Shown here piece after piece: positions 49,548-57,734 of a stretch of DNA of 64,000 nucleotides (positions are counted from its first letter, which is position 1; the number at the start of each line of letters is the position of its first letter). This stretch comes from Kerstersia similis (GTDB lineage: Bacteria; Pseudomonadota; Gammaproteobacteria; Burkholderiales; Burkholderiaceae_B). The translations under genes and the position numbers were made by a program. The DNA lies in contig NZ_CBCSIQ010000023.1 in NCBI RefSeq assembly GCF_965139615.1, positions 1 to 64,000 of the forward strand. The letters are read 5' to 3'. The notes under the pieces were generated by a model. That model did not search any database, was not told the origin of the DNA, and saw only the letters and a list, made by a program, of their open reading frames with translations.

Positions 49548-50890
49548 TGATGGCCGGGGATCTGTTTTCGCAGGCGGTACCGGGCAGCGTGCCGCTGGCC
49601 GAACGTTTGCGGCCGCGCAATCTGGATGAAGTGGTCGGGCAGGAGCACCTGCTGGGACCGGGCAAGCCGCTGCGCGTGGCATTTGAATCAGGCCGGCCGC
49701 ATTCGATGATTTTCTGGGGCCCGCCGGGCGTGGGGAAAACGACGTTGGCCCGGCTGATGGCTGATGGTTTCGACGCCCATTTCATTGCCATTTCCGCTGT
49801 GCTGGGCGGCGTCAAGGATATCCGCGACGCTGTCGTGTCGGCTCAGGCGGCGCAGGGCCAGGGGCGGCGTACCATCCTGTTTGTCGATGAGGTACACCGC
49901 TTCAACAAGGCTCAGCAGGATGCGTTCCTGCCTTACGTGGAAAGCGGGCTGTTCACGTTTATCGGCGCGACTACCGAAAACCCGTCGTTCGAGGTGAACT
50001 CCGCCTTGCTGTCGCGGGCGCGCGTGTATGTGCTGCAGGCGCTAGACGGCGAGCAGCTGGCGCGTCTGGCGCGCCGGGCGGTCGAAGCCTTCAATGCCGA
50101 TCGTGCGGCAGAAGGCGTACCCGCGCTGAGTTTCTCTGAAGAAGCCGTGGTGCAGCTGGCCGGGTGGGCCGACGGTGATGCGCGCCGCCTGATCAACGCC
50201 GTGGAGGTGGTGGCGGAATCGGCGTTGGGCGCCGGCCGCGATACGGTGGACAGCGAATGGCTGGAAACCTCGTTGTCGCAGAACCTGCGCCGTTTCGATA
50301 AGGGCGGTGATGCTTTTTATGATCAGATCAGCGCCTTGCACAAAGCGGTACGCGGTTCGGATCCGGATGCATCGCTGTACTGGTTTGCGCGCATGCTCGA
50401 TGGCGGTGCCGACCCGCGCTACCTGTCACGGCGAATTGTGCGCATGGCTGTCGAGGATATCGGCCTGGCCGACCCGCGTGCGACTGAACTGGCATTGAAT
50501 GCCGCCGATATCTATGAACGCCTGGGCTCCCCCGAGGGCGAGCTGGCGCTGGCGCAGGCGGTGGTCTATATGGCCTGTGCCGCCAAGTCCAATGCGGTCT
50601 ATAACGCCTATAAAGCGGCGCGCAAGTTTGCCGAAAGCAATGGCAGTGCACCTGTGCCCATCCACCTGCGCAACGCGCCGACTAAGCTCATGAAAGAGCT
50701 GGGCCATGGCAAGGCCTATCGCTATGCACACGATGAGCCGCATGGCTATGCGGCTGGCGAAAGTTATTTTCCGGATGGCATGAAGGCGCGTTTCTACCAG
50801 CCGACCGACCGTGGGCTGGAAGCTAAAATTCAGCAAAAGCTGGCCTTTCTGCGCGAGCTGGATCGCGAATCGCGCCGCAAACCCTCCTGA
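49547..50890 (+). CDS. rarA: Replication-associated recombination protein A
   Basis: 447 aa AAA+ ATPase (MgsA/WRNIP1 family) that acts at stalled forks. Begins with LAERLRPRNLDEVVGQEHLLG; Walker A GPPGVGKTT (58-66), Walker B ILFVDEVHRFNKAQQDAFLP, sensor 1 FIGATTENPSFEVN. The C-terminal tetramerisation part has HKAVRGSDPDASLYWFARMLDGGADP and ELGHGKAYRYAHD. An alternative ATG lies three bases downstream. Between lolA and serS as in many Burkholderiales. Confidence 0.97.
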   Translation: MMAGDLFSQAVPGSVPLAERLRPRNLDEVVGQEHLLGPGKPLRVAFESGRPHSMIFWGPPGVGKTTLARLMADGFDAHFIAISAVLGGVKDIRDAVVSAQAAQGQGRRTILFVDEVHRFNKAQQDAFLPYVESGLFTFIGATTENPSFEVNSALLSRARVYVLQALDGEQLARLARRAVEAFNADRAAEGVPALSFSEEAVVQLAGWADGDARRLINAVEVVAESALGAGRDTVDSEWLETSLSQNLRRFDKGGDAFYDQISALHKAVRGSDPDASLYWFARMLDGGADPRYLSRRIVRMAVEDIGLADPRATELALNAADIYERLGSPEGELALAQAVVYMACAAKSNAVYNAYKAARKFAESNGSAPVPIHLRNAPTKLMKELGHGKAYRYAHDEPHGYAAGESYFPDGMKARFYQPTDRGLEAKIQQKLAFLRELDRESRRKPS

Positions 50891-51067
50891 TGTCTGGCGG
50901 TTTGCCGCCGCGCTTGTAAGCTTGTAAGCGTCGCTGCCATGGTGCCATGGCCGCCAGCCGATATTGCGTCACGCGTGCTTGCCCTTTCGGGGAGCGCGCC
51001 GGCGTGCAACAATCTCCGTTCCAGCCGTCTGGCTGGGGTCGATTCCTTATTACTGCTACTGTTCATC

Positions 51068-52387
51068 ATGCTAGAGCCTACCCTGCTGCGTAAAGATTTG
51101 CTCGCCATCGTCGAACGCCTGTCGTTGCGTGGCTTTTCCTTTGATGTGGAGCGTTTCAATGCGCTGGAAGGACGCCGCAAATCCCTGCAAATGGAAACCG
51201 AAAACCTGCAGGCACGCCGCAATGCGCTGGCCAAGCAGATCGGCCAGCTCAAGGCTAAAGGGGAGGACGCCAGCGCCGTGATGGCCGAGTCGCAACAGAT
51301 TCCGGGGCAGCTGAAAGCCCTGGAGGATGAGCTGGGCACGTTGCAGCAAGACCTGAACGCGCTGCTGCTGGCGGTGCCCAATGTGCCGCATGACAGCGTG
51401 CCGCAAGGCAAGGACAGCGATGACAATGTTGAGGTGCGCCGCTGGTTGCCTGGCGCGGCAGCGGCGGACGGTCGTCCTGCTCCCCTGCCTTTTGCCGCAC
51501 GTGATCATGTGGAGCTGGGAGCGCCGCTGGGCCTGGACTTCGAAACGGCAGCCAAGCTGTCGGGTTCGCGTTTCGCGTTCATGCGCGGCCCGGTGGCTCG
51601 CCTGCATCGTGCATTGTCGCAATTCATGCTGGATCTGCAGACGCAGCAGCATGGCTATACCGAATGCTATACGCCGTACATCGTGCAAAGCCCGACGCTG
51701 TTTGGTACCGGCCAGCTGCCCAAGTTCAAGGACGATATGTTCTGGGTGACCAAAGGCGGCCAGGAAGACGGTACGGCTGAAGACCTGTACCTGATTTCGA
51801 CCTCGGAAATCACGCTGACCGGCTCGGTGCGTGATGAAATCCTGGCGGCAGATCAGCTGCCGTTGAAGCTGACGGCCCATTCGCCTTGCTTCCGTTCGGA
51901 AGCGGGCAGCGGTGGCCGCGATACGCGCGGCATGATCCGCCAGCACCAGTTCGATAAGGTCGAGATGGTGCAGATCACGGATCCGGACGCATCCTATGAT
52001 GCACTGGAAGAAATGGTCGGTCATGCGGAAAATGTGCTCAAGGCGCTGGAGCTGCCCTACCGCGTCGTGCTGTTGTGCTCGGGCGATATGGGCTTTTCCG
52101 CTGCCAAGACCTATGACCTGGAGGTCTGGCTGCCGGCGCAGGATACCTGGCGCGAGATTTCGTCGGTGTCGAATTGCGAGGCCTTCCAGGCCCGCCGCTT
52201 GCAGGCGCGTGTGCGCCGCCAGGAAAAGGGCAAGCCCGAGTATGTGCATACCCTCAATGGCTCGGGCCTGGCCGTAGGCCGTGCGCTGGTAGCGGTGCTG
52301 GAAAACCATCAGCAGGAAGATGGCTCCATTCGCGTGCCGGCAGCGCTGCGCCCGTACGTCGGAGGCCTGGAAGTGTTGCAGGCCTGA
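51068..52387 (+). CDS. serS: Seryl-tRNA synthetase
   Basis: Class II synthetase, 439 aa. N-terminal two-helix tRNA-binding arm (about 27-100; RKSLQMETENLQARRNALAKQIGQLKAKG). Class II motif 2 in SPCFRSEAGSGGRDTRGMIRQHQFDKVEM, motif 3 in LNGSGLAVGRALVAVLENHQ; serine specificity loop ISTSEITLTG. Start MLEPTLLRKD is the family standard; codons upstream are not conserved. Ends before the terminator at 52565. Confidence 0.98.
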   Translation: MLEPTLLRKDLLAIVERLSLRGFSFDVERFNALEGRRKSLQMETENLQARRNALAKQIGQLKAKGEDASAVMAESQQIPGQLKALEDELGTLQQDLNALLLAVPNVPHDSVPQGKDSDDNVEVRRWLPGAAAADGRPAPLPFAARDHVELGAPLGLDFETAAKLSGSRFAFMRGPVARLHRALSQFMLDLQTQQHGYTECYTPYIVQSPTLFGTGQLPKFKDDMFWVTKGGQEDGTAEDLYLISTSEITLTGSVRDEILAADQLPLKLTAHSPCFRSEAGSGGRDTRGMIRQHQFDKVEMVQITDPDASYDALEEMVGHAENVLKALELPYRVVLLCSGDMGFSAAKTYDLEVWLPAQDTWREISSVSNCEAFQARRLQARVRRQEKGKPEYVHTLNGSGLAVGRALVAVLENHQQEDGSIRVPAALRPYVGGLEVLQA

Positions 52388-52564
52388 GCCTGAGGCGCTG
52401 CCCGTGCCGCAAGCGCGGGTGGGGTGTTGCCTTGAGATCATGAGCCGCAGGGCCATTTTCACTGTCGGGCGGACAGCGCGATCTCTCCGCGCTGCCGGTG
52501 CCCGAGGCAGCAGGAAATGTGCTTTGGTAAAAATGGTATTGGGCACACATGGCAGCCCCTTTCC

Positions 52565-52597
52565 AGCCCCTTCCTGGCGACCGGGAAGGGGCTTTTT
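52565..52597 (+). terminator. Rho-independent terminator after serS
   Basis: AGCCCCTTCC / GGAAGGGGCT stem with a nine-base loop and TTTTT tail, 178 bp after the serS stop and 81 bp before the end of the convergent ridA-like gene. Confidence 0.85.
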
Positions 52598-52678
52598 GCA
52601 TCAGGCCGGCGCCTCTGCCCCTGAGGCAGCCCGGGCATGCCGCTGCGAGGTTGCGGCATCGCCCTGGGCAGGTGTCGC

Positions 52679-53059
52679 TCAGGCTTGGGGAATGATGGCC
52701 TGGACTTCGATTTCCACGGCCACCTTGAACGCCAGTTGCGCCTGTACCAGGCTGCGTACCGGATAGCGTCCCGCCTGGAAGTAGCTGCGATAGATTGCAT
52801 TGAAGGCAGCGAAATCCTGCAGGTCGGCCAGCCAGACATTGGCTTTGATCACATGCTCCAGCGAGCTGCCCAGGCCGTTCAGGGTCGCGTCTATTGCTTT
52901 CAGAACGGCGTGTGTCTGGGCTTCGATACTTCCTGTATGTGGTTTCCCTTCTTCATCAAAAGGAATCTGGCCGGACAGCATCAGCAAGTCGCCGTACCTG
53001 ACCGCGGCGGAGAAGGGGAGATCAGCAGAGACGGGATGAAAGACGGGGGGCTGGCTCAT
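52679..53059 (-). CDS. RidA-family 2-iminoacid deaminase
   Basis: 126 aa, YjgF/YER057c/UK114 fold. RidA family members hydrolyse reactive enamine/imine intermediates to 2-oxoacids. Seen: LPFSAAVRYGDLLMLSGQIPFDEEGKPH, IEAQTHAVLKAIDATLNGLGSSLEHVIKANVWLADLQDF, and the active-site Arg in RYPVRSLVQAQLAF (usually PARS), followed by VEIEVQAII. The start has AGGAG upstream. It lies 158 bp downstream of a DadA-like gene that would produce imino acids, so it probably clears that product. Confidence 0.93.
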   Translation of the reverse strand: MSQPPVFHPVSADLPFSAAVRYGDLLMLSGQIPFDEEGKPHTGSIEAQTHAVLKAIDATLNGLGSSLEHVIKANVWLADLQDFAAFNAIYRSYFQAGRYPVRSLVQAQLAFKVAVEIEVQAIIPQA

Positions 53060-53217
53060 GGAGGGCTCCTGGTGGAAAGTGAAAAAATCCATGCGCCTGG
53101 CAGGGCGGAGTGACCTGGGTGAATGACATGGGGGCATGGCATTGAGGTGAGGACGCATGGGAGTGGAAGGCGTCGCCTGATCTTTGCAGGGCGCGCGTCC
53201 TGGGTGGCGCCGGGGGC

Positions 53218-54483
53218 TCAGTCGCCTTGGCGGCTCAAGCGCCGGTAGCGGTTCCAGCGATAGGGGTGCAGATCAATGGCTGGCGTCCGGCCTTGCAATA
53301 GGTCGGCGATGATTTGCGCCGAACCGCAGGCCATGGTCCAGCCCATGGCGCTATGGCCGCAGTTGAGCCACAGCCCGGGATGGGCGCTCTGGCCCAGGAA
53401 GGGGAGATTGTCCGGTGTCATGGGACGTTGCCCTATCCATTGGGATGGCGTTGCCCGTGCCAATGGCGGACAGACGAGATGGGCGAATTCCGTCAGCTGG
53501 GCCAGCCGTGCCGTGGCTTGTTTATGGCTTGGAATGCCGATATCGGCAAATCCCGTGAAACGCATGGTGTCGTCGCCGAAGGCCGCCCAGGCAATCTTGT
53601 GAGGAATGGATACGGCACCTGAGCGGGGGGATGAAGCGGGTGCGGGACGGTAGGACAGGGAGTAGCCCGTAACAGGATAGATGGGCAAGCGATAGCCCAG
53701 CGGGCGCAGCAGCGCGCTTGAAGCAAGCCCGGCAGCCACGATGACGGCATCGGCATGATAGGTTTGTCGTGCGGTGGTGACGCCATTGACAGCCTGGCCC
53801 TGCTGACTGAGCGCCAGGACGGGCTCATCAAAATGAATGCGGACGCCCAAGGCGCTCGCTTCGTCCAGCGCGGCACGGGTATAGCGGGCGGCATCGCCGG
53901 TCCCGTCGTTGGGGCAGTGAACGGCGCGCGCAAATGCGATGTCTGCATCGCGCAGCATGGGCTCCTGCGCCAGCAATTGCTCATGGTCCAATGCCGTGAA
54001 GGGCTCGCCGGCCTCGTGCAGGAGTGTGGCGTCATCCGGGCCGGGGTGATCCTGTTCCCCGTATAGGTACAGGATGCCATGCTGGTGGCCGCCAAAGGCG
54101 TTGGAGGCGGGTGTGGCGCTGCGAAAGAGCTGGTCGCGGGAATAGGCTGCCAGCTTCAGGGCGGCCTGTGAGTTGGCGCGCCAGCGTTCATGTGTCCCTT
54201 CGCGCAGAAAGAGCGAGCCCCACCGCAGCAGCGCCGCCGACCACGGCTGGCAGATACCCAGCCCTTCGTCCCGGCCTAGCAGGGCGCGCAAGGCGGCCCG
54301 GCCAATACCCGGTTCGGCCCAGCTGAAACAGTGGCCAGGCGAGATCAGGCCGGCATTGGCGAAACTGGCGCCCGTCGCTGCGGCGCCGGCACTTTCCACG
54401 ATTTCTACCTGATGCCCTGCACGCGCCAGCGTCAGCGCGGTGACAGTGCCGACGACGCCGGCACCCACGACAACAATATGCAT
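53218..54483 (-). CDS. DadA-like FAD-dependent D-amino acid dehydrogenase
   Basis: 421 aa flavoprotein of the DAO family. N-terminal Rossmann motif MHIVVVGAGVVGTVTALTLARAGHQVEIVE (GxGxxG at 8-13), GASFANAGLISPGHCFSWAEPG (the DadA-type FANAG), a second-half segment VTGYSLSYRP and the C-terminal FAD-binding GLWLNCGHSAMGWTMACGSAQIIADLL. DadA oxidises D-alanine and other D-amino acids to imino acids, passing electrons to the quinone pool. Exact substrate unknown. A palindrome shared with the downstream permease promoter lies 90 bp upstream of the start. ATG 54483 chosen by the FAD motif. Confidence 0.9.
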   Translation of the reverse strand: MHIVVVGAGVVGTVTALTLARAGHQVEIVESAGAAATGASFANAGLISPGHCFSWAEPGIGRAALRALLGRDEGLGICQPWSAALLRWGSLFLREGTHERWRANSQAALKLAAYSRDQLFRSATPASNAFGGHQHGILYLYGEQDHPGPDDATLLHEAGEPFTALDHEQLLAQEPMLRDADIAFARAVHCPNDGTGDAARYTRAALDEASALGVRIHFDEPVLALSQQGQAVNGVTTARQTYHADAVIVAAGLASSALLRPLGYRLPIYPVTGYSLSYRPAPASSPRSGAVSIPHKIAWAAFGDDTMRFTGFADIGIPSHKQATARLAQLTEFAHLVCPPLARATPSQWIGQRPMTPDNLPFLGQSAHPGLWLNCGHSAMGWTMACGSAQIIADLLQGRTPAIDLHPYRWNRYRRLSRQGD

Positions 54484-54572
54484 GTCACAGTCCTTTGACT
54501 GGCTTGAAGGCGGCCTGGCCATGCCTGCTGGCAGCGGCGCCATGAACGATATCCATCGAGTATCAAACAAAA

Positions 54573-54588
54573 TTTGCGTTTAAGCAAA
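54573..54588. promoter_or_regulatory. Operator candidate 1 of a shared motif (TTTGCGTTTAAGCAAA)
   Basis: Arms TTTGC / GCAAA with centre GTTTAA, between the divergent dadA-like and XRE-cupin genes. 14 of 16 bases are identical to the second copy at 55504-55519. Likely binding site of the XRE regulator encoded alongside. Confidence 0.65.
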
Positions 54589-54706
54589 TATTTTTGGGAT
54601 TTGTGAATGGATGGAACGATCGTGGCGGCGGGAATGCTGCCAGCGTGGCCGGTTGCTGGCAAAATTCGGCTACAGAGAGGCAGGCAACAGAATTTGAGAG
54701 GAAGCT

Positions 54707-55375
54707 TTGAAAAAGAACCCGCAACGGTCGCCAGGCGTGCCCCATATGCTGGCACCAGAGATGTTGGGCAAGCGTCTGCGTGTGGCACGCAAGCAGCTGG
54801 GATGGACGCTCGCGCAGGTGGCGGCACGCTCAGGGGTGTCGATTACCACCATCTCGCGCGCCGAGCGTGGGCAGCTGGCGCTGGGCTATGAAAATGTGGC
54901 AGCGCTGGGGCAGGCGCTGCAGCTGGATATGGGGGCGTTGTTTGCCTGTGATGGCGAGGTGCAAGCCCCTTTTGCAGGGCCGATTGTGACGCGGGCGGGA
55001 GAGGGCGTGTCCTATCGGGGGCTGTCGTTTACCTATGAATTCCTGGCGACGGCAGCGACCGGCAAGCCCATCAATCCGGTGCTGGGGACCATACATGCGC
55101 GGCAGGTGAACGGGCCTGAGGATTTTGCCCGTCACGCCGGTGTCGAGTTTGTCTATGTGCTGTCGGGCGAGATCGAGGTGCATTTTGAAAACGGCGATGT
55201 GGCGCGTCTGGCAAAAGGCGACTCGCTGTATTTCGAAAGCATGATCGGCCATGCCTATATCAGTGTCAGCCGGCAATTGGCGCGCATCATTGGCGTGATT
55301 ACAGCCGAAAGCAATCTGATGACCAATGCACGGCATGGGCAGGAAGTGCTGGATGGTGCGTCGGAGTTGTTGTGA
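54707..55375 (+). CDS. XRE-family regulator with cupin domain
   Basis: 222 aa. An HTH_3 domain (about 20-75; LGKRLRVARKQLGWTLAQVAARSGVSITTISRAERGQLALGYENVAALGQAL) is joined to a C-terminal cupin_2 domain (about 115-195; FARHAGVEFVYVLSGEIEVHFENGDVARLAKGDSLYFESMIGHAY). Such regulators (PuuR-like) usually control amine or amino-acid catabolism. The best start is a TTG at 54707, preceded by GAGAGGAAGC; the first in-frame ATG is 13 codons later without a good ribosome site. Divergent from the dadA-like gene; followed by its own terminator (55437) and then the permease. Confidence 0.9.
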   Translation: MKKNPQRSPGVPHMLAPEMLGKRLRVARKQLGWTLAQVAARSGVSITTISRAERGQLALGYENVAALGQALQLDMGALFACDGEVQAPFAGPIVTRAGEGVSYRGLSFTYEFLATAATGKPINPVLGTIHARQVNGPEDFARHAGVEFVYVLSGEIEVHFENGDVARLAKGDSLYFESMIGHAYISVSRQLARIIGVITAESNLMTNARHGQEVLDGASELL

Positions 55376-55436
55376 GGTAAATCGTTTGGGCGCGTAAAGG
55401 GACAGTGCGAAGGCGCTGCGCTGCGGTTTGATAGAT

Positions 55437-55470
55437 TGCCCTTCCAGGCTGGCTGGAAGGGCATTTTTTT
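55437..55470 (+). terminator. Rho-independent terminator after the XRE-cupin gene
   Basis: TGCCCTTCCAG / CTGGAAGGGCA (11-bp stem, five-base loop) followed by seven T. It separates the regulator transcript from the permease gene. Confidence 0.92.
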
Positions 55471-55502
55471 ATCTTCGGGTTTGCGCTAGGCGTTTACCCT
55501 TG

Positions 55503-55520
55503 TTTTGCGTATATGCAAAA
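55503..55520. promoter_or_regulatory. Operator candidate 2 of the shared motif (TTTTGCGTATATGCAAAA)
   Basis: Almost perfect 18-bp palindrome (one mismatched pair), 92 bp upstream of the APC permease start codon and just past the regulator's terminator. It matches the copy at 54573-54588 as TTTGCGTWTAWGCAAA. Confidence 0.65.
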
Positions 55521-55611
55521 AATAGTTTAATTCTGGCGTGGGTGACAGACAGGCCGGCTGCGATGGGCTGCCCTCATCCATTCCGATTCCTGATGTTCCT
55601 ACTTTGCGATC

Positions 55612-56988
55612 ATGATGACTCCACACCCTAAACTTTTAAGTGCCCGACAGCTGACTTTCATGGCCTTGGGCATGTCCATCGGCGTTGGACTGTTCCTGGG
55701 ATCCGCCACGGCGATCAAAGCGGCCGGCCCCTCGGTGTTATTGGCCTATCTCGTTTGCGGCGGTGTCATTTTCCTGATCATGCGCGCGCTGGGCGAAATG
55801 ACCGTACATCATCCGGTGACAGGTTCTTTTGCCGCGTATGCGCGTGAGTATCTGGGGCCGTATGCGGGTTATCTTTCGAGCTGGAATTACTGGATTCTGA
55901 TGGTCGGGGTCGGCATTGCGGAATCCACGGCGGTCGGGGTCTATATGAAGGTCTGGTTCCCGGATGTACCGCAGTGGATCTGGGTGTTTTCTTCCATTGC
56001 CTCCATTTGCCTGCTGAATCTGATGGCTGTCAAAATCTTCGGCGAGACGGAGTTCTGGTTTGCGCTCATCAAGGTCGTGACCATCGTCGCCCTGATACTG
56101 GGTGGGCTGGGCATGATCATGATGGGGCTGGGCAATGGCGGCGTACCTATCGGCTGGTCCAATCTCTGGCAGCATGGCGGCTGGTTCCCCAATGGTTTCA
56201 CTGGTGTGCTGCTGGCCTTGCCAGTGGTGGCCTATTCCTTTGCCGGGGTGGAAATGATCGGTATTGCTGCGGCGGAAGCCGAGAACCCTGGTCGTACCAT
56301 TCCACGAGCGGTCAATTCGGTGCTGTGGCGCATCCTGCTGTTTTACGTGGCGGCGGTGGGAGTGATCCTGGCCATCTATCCGTGGAATGAATTGGGTACC
56401 CAAGGCAGCCCGTTCGTGATGACCTTCGAGAAACTCGGGATCCGCGAGGCGGCAGGGATCATCAACTTTGTGGTGATTACAGCAGCACTGTCCAGTTTCA
56501 ACTGCATTTTGTTCAGTGGTGCCCGCATTCTGAAAAGCCTGGCAGACAGCCACCAGGCACCTGCCGTGTTCCGTGCGGTGCGGCCCAATGGTGTTCCGGC
56601 GCTGGCAGTGCTGGCCACGGTGGTGTGCATGGGGTTGGGGGTGTTGTTGAATTATGTGGTGCCGGATGAGGCCTTTGGCTGGATGATGTCCATCCTGGCA
56701 TTCAATGTGGTCTGGACCTGGGCCATGATCGTCCTGACCTGGATGGCCTTTCGCCGGCGCCAGCGCGCTCGGGGCGAACAATCAGCATTTGCCCTGCCGT
56801 TGCCGGGCGTGACACCCTACATCAGCCTGTTGTTCATCGGATTCGTGTTCTTCATGCTGGGCTATGGCGAAAGCTCGCGCGTTTCGCTATATGCCGGCGT
56901 ATCCTGGATGGCGCTGATCAGTGTGGTGTATGTATTGCGGGTGCGCCCCTTGACTCGGGCACGGGCGGCAGCGCGCGGGCAGGCATGA
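55612..56988 (+). CDS. APC-superfamily amino acid permease (CycA/ProY-like)
   Basis: 458 aa, 12 membrane helices. Opens RQLTFMALGMSIGVGLFLGSATAIKAAGPSVLLAYLVCGGVIFLIMRALGEM, the amino acid transporter (AAT) family signature with the unwound GMSIGVGLFLG substrate-binding turn; the VVAYSFAGVEMIGIAAAEAENPGRTIPRAVN motif of helix 6 follows. Closest in layout to D-Ala/D-Ser/Gly (CycA) and proline-specific permeases; substrate not proven. Start codon choice is between adjacent ATGs (55612, 55615). It has its own promoter region with a palindrome shared with the dadA-like/XRE region. Confidence 0.93.
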   Translation: MMTPHPKLLSARQLTFMALGMSIGVGLFLGSATAIKAAGPSVLLAYLVCGGVIFLIMRALGEMTVHHPVTGSFAAYAREYLGPYAGYLSSWNYWILMVGVGIAESTAVGVYMKVWFPDVPQWIWVFSSIASICLLNLMAVKIFGETEFWFALIKVVTIVALILGGLGMIMMGLGNGGVPIGWSNLWQHGGWFPNGFTGVLLALPVVAYSFAGVEMIGIAAAEAENPGRTIPRAVNSVLWRILLFYVAAVGVILAIYPWNELGTQGSPFVMTFEKLGIREAAGIINFVVITAALSSFNCILFSGARILKSLADSHQAPAVFRAVRPNGVPALAVLATVVCMGLGVLLNYVVPDEAFGWMMSILAFNVVWTWAMIVLTWMAFRRRQRARGEQSAFALPLPGVTPYISLLFIGFVFFMLGYGESSRVSLYAGVSWMALISVVYVLRVRPLTRARAAARGQA

Positions 56989-57056
56989 CCAGGAAGCCCC
57001 CTGTCGCAGGGTCGGGTGCCTGGGCATGCCGGTACGCGGCATCGAAAGGGAAATGA

Positions 57057-57087
57057 AAATGGCCCTGCATTGCAGGGCCATTTCATC
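57057..57087. terminator. Bidirectional rho-independent terminator
   Basis: AAATGGCCCTGC / GCAGGGCCATTT (12-bp stem, three-base loop), with T-runs on both strands, between the convergent permease and bacterioferritin genes. Confidence 0.85.
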
Positions 57088-57173
57088 TTGCAAGCCGACC
57101 GGAGGCTTCAGGCGGATCGTGTCCGCCGTCACGCACGGCCGTCAGCGATATCGCCGCCGGCCGTTCATGGAAA

Positions 57174-57638
57174 TCAGATCTGCGACTGCTGGTAGTTTTC
57201 CAGGCCGATCTTCTCGATCAGATCAAGCTGGGTTTCAAGCCAGTAGGCGTGGTCTTCTTCCGTATCGCGCAGCTGCGCCAGGATGATGTCGCGGCTGACA
57301 TAGTCATTATGCTTTTCGCACAGCGCCATCCCGTCTTTCAAGGCCTGGCGAACATGGTATTCCAGAGCCAGGTCGGCACGCAGCATCGACGGAACGTCGG
57401 TGCCGGGCGTGAAGGGGTCGGGACGCATGTCCGGCGTGCCGTCCAGCATCAGGATGCGGCGCAACAGCGCATCGGCGTGTTGCGTTTCCTCTTCCATCTC
57501 ATGATTGATGCGCGTGTAGAGCTTGGTCAGGCCCAGGTCTTCATACATGCGCGAATGCAGGAAATACTGGTCGCGTGCGCTCAGTTCGCCGCGCAGCAGC
57601 TGTTTGAGGTATTCGACGACTTCGGGATGGCCTTTCAT
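57174..57638 (-). CDS. bfr: Bacterioferritin, haem-ligand Met52 missing
   Basis: Iron-storage 24-mer subunit, 154 aa. Di-iron ferroxidase ligands are conserved: Glu18 (GELSARDQYFLH), Glu51 and His54 (ETQHAD), and the Glu/His pair in LRDTEEDHAYWLETQLDL. At position 52, where haem-binding bacterioferritins have Met (EMKHAD in E. coli), there is Thr (ETQHAD), so an inter-subunit haem may not be bound by this chain alone. Start MKGHPEVVEYLKQLL is the family standard. Convergent with the permease; downstream of the LysR gene on the same strand. Confidence 0.95.
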   Translation of the reverse strand: MKGHPEVVEYLKQLLRGELSARDQYFLHSRMYEDLGLTKLYTRINHEMEEETQHADALLRRILMLDGTPDMRPDPFTPGTDVPSMLRADLALEYHVRQALKDGMALCEKHNDYVSRDIILAQLRDTEEDHAYWLETQLDLIEKIGLENYQQSQI

Positions 57639-57734
57639 GATTGATAACACTCCGGTTCGGTAATGGGGCGCACTGCATGGCGCTGGTCGCCGGGTAAGGC
57701 GGCAGGCAACAGGCAGCGCAGCCAATGATCCGTC

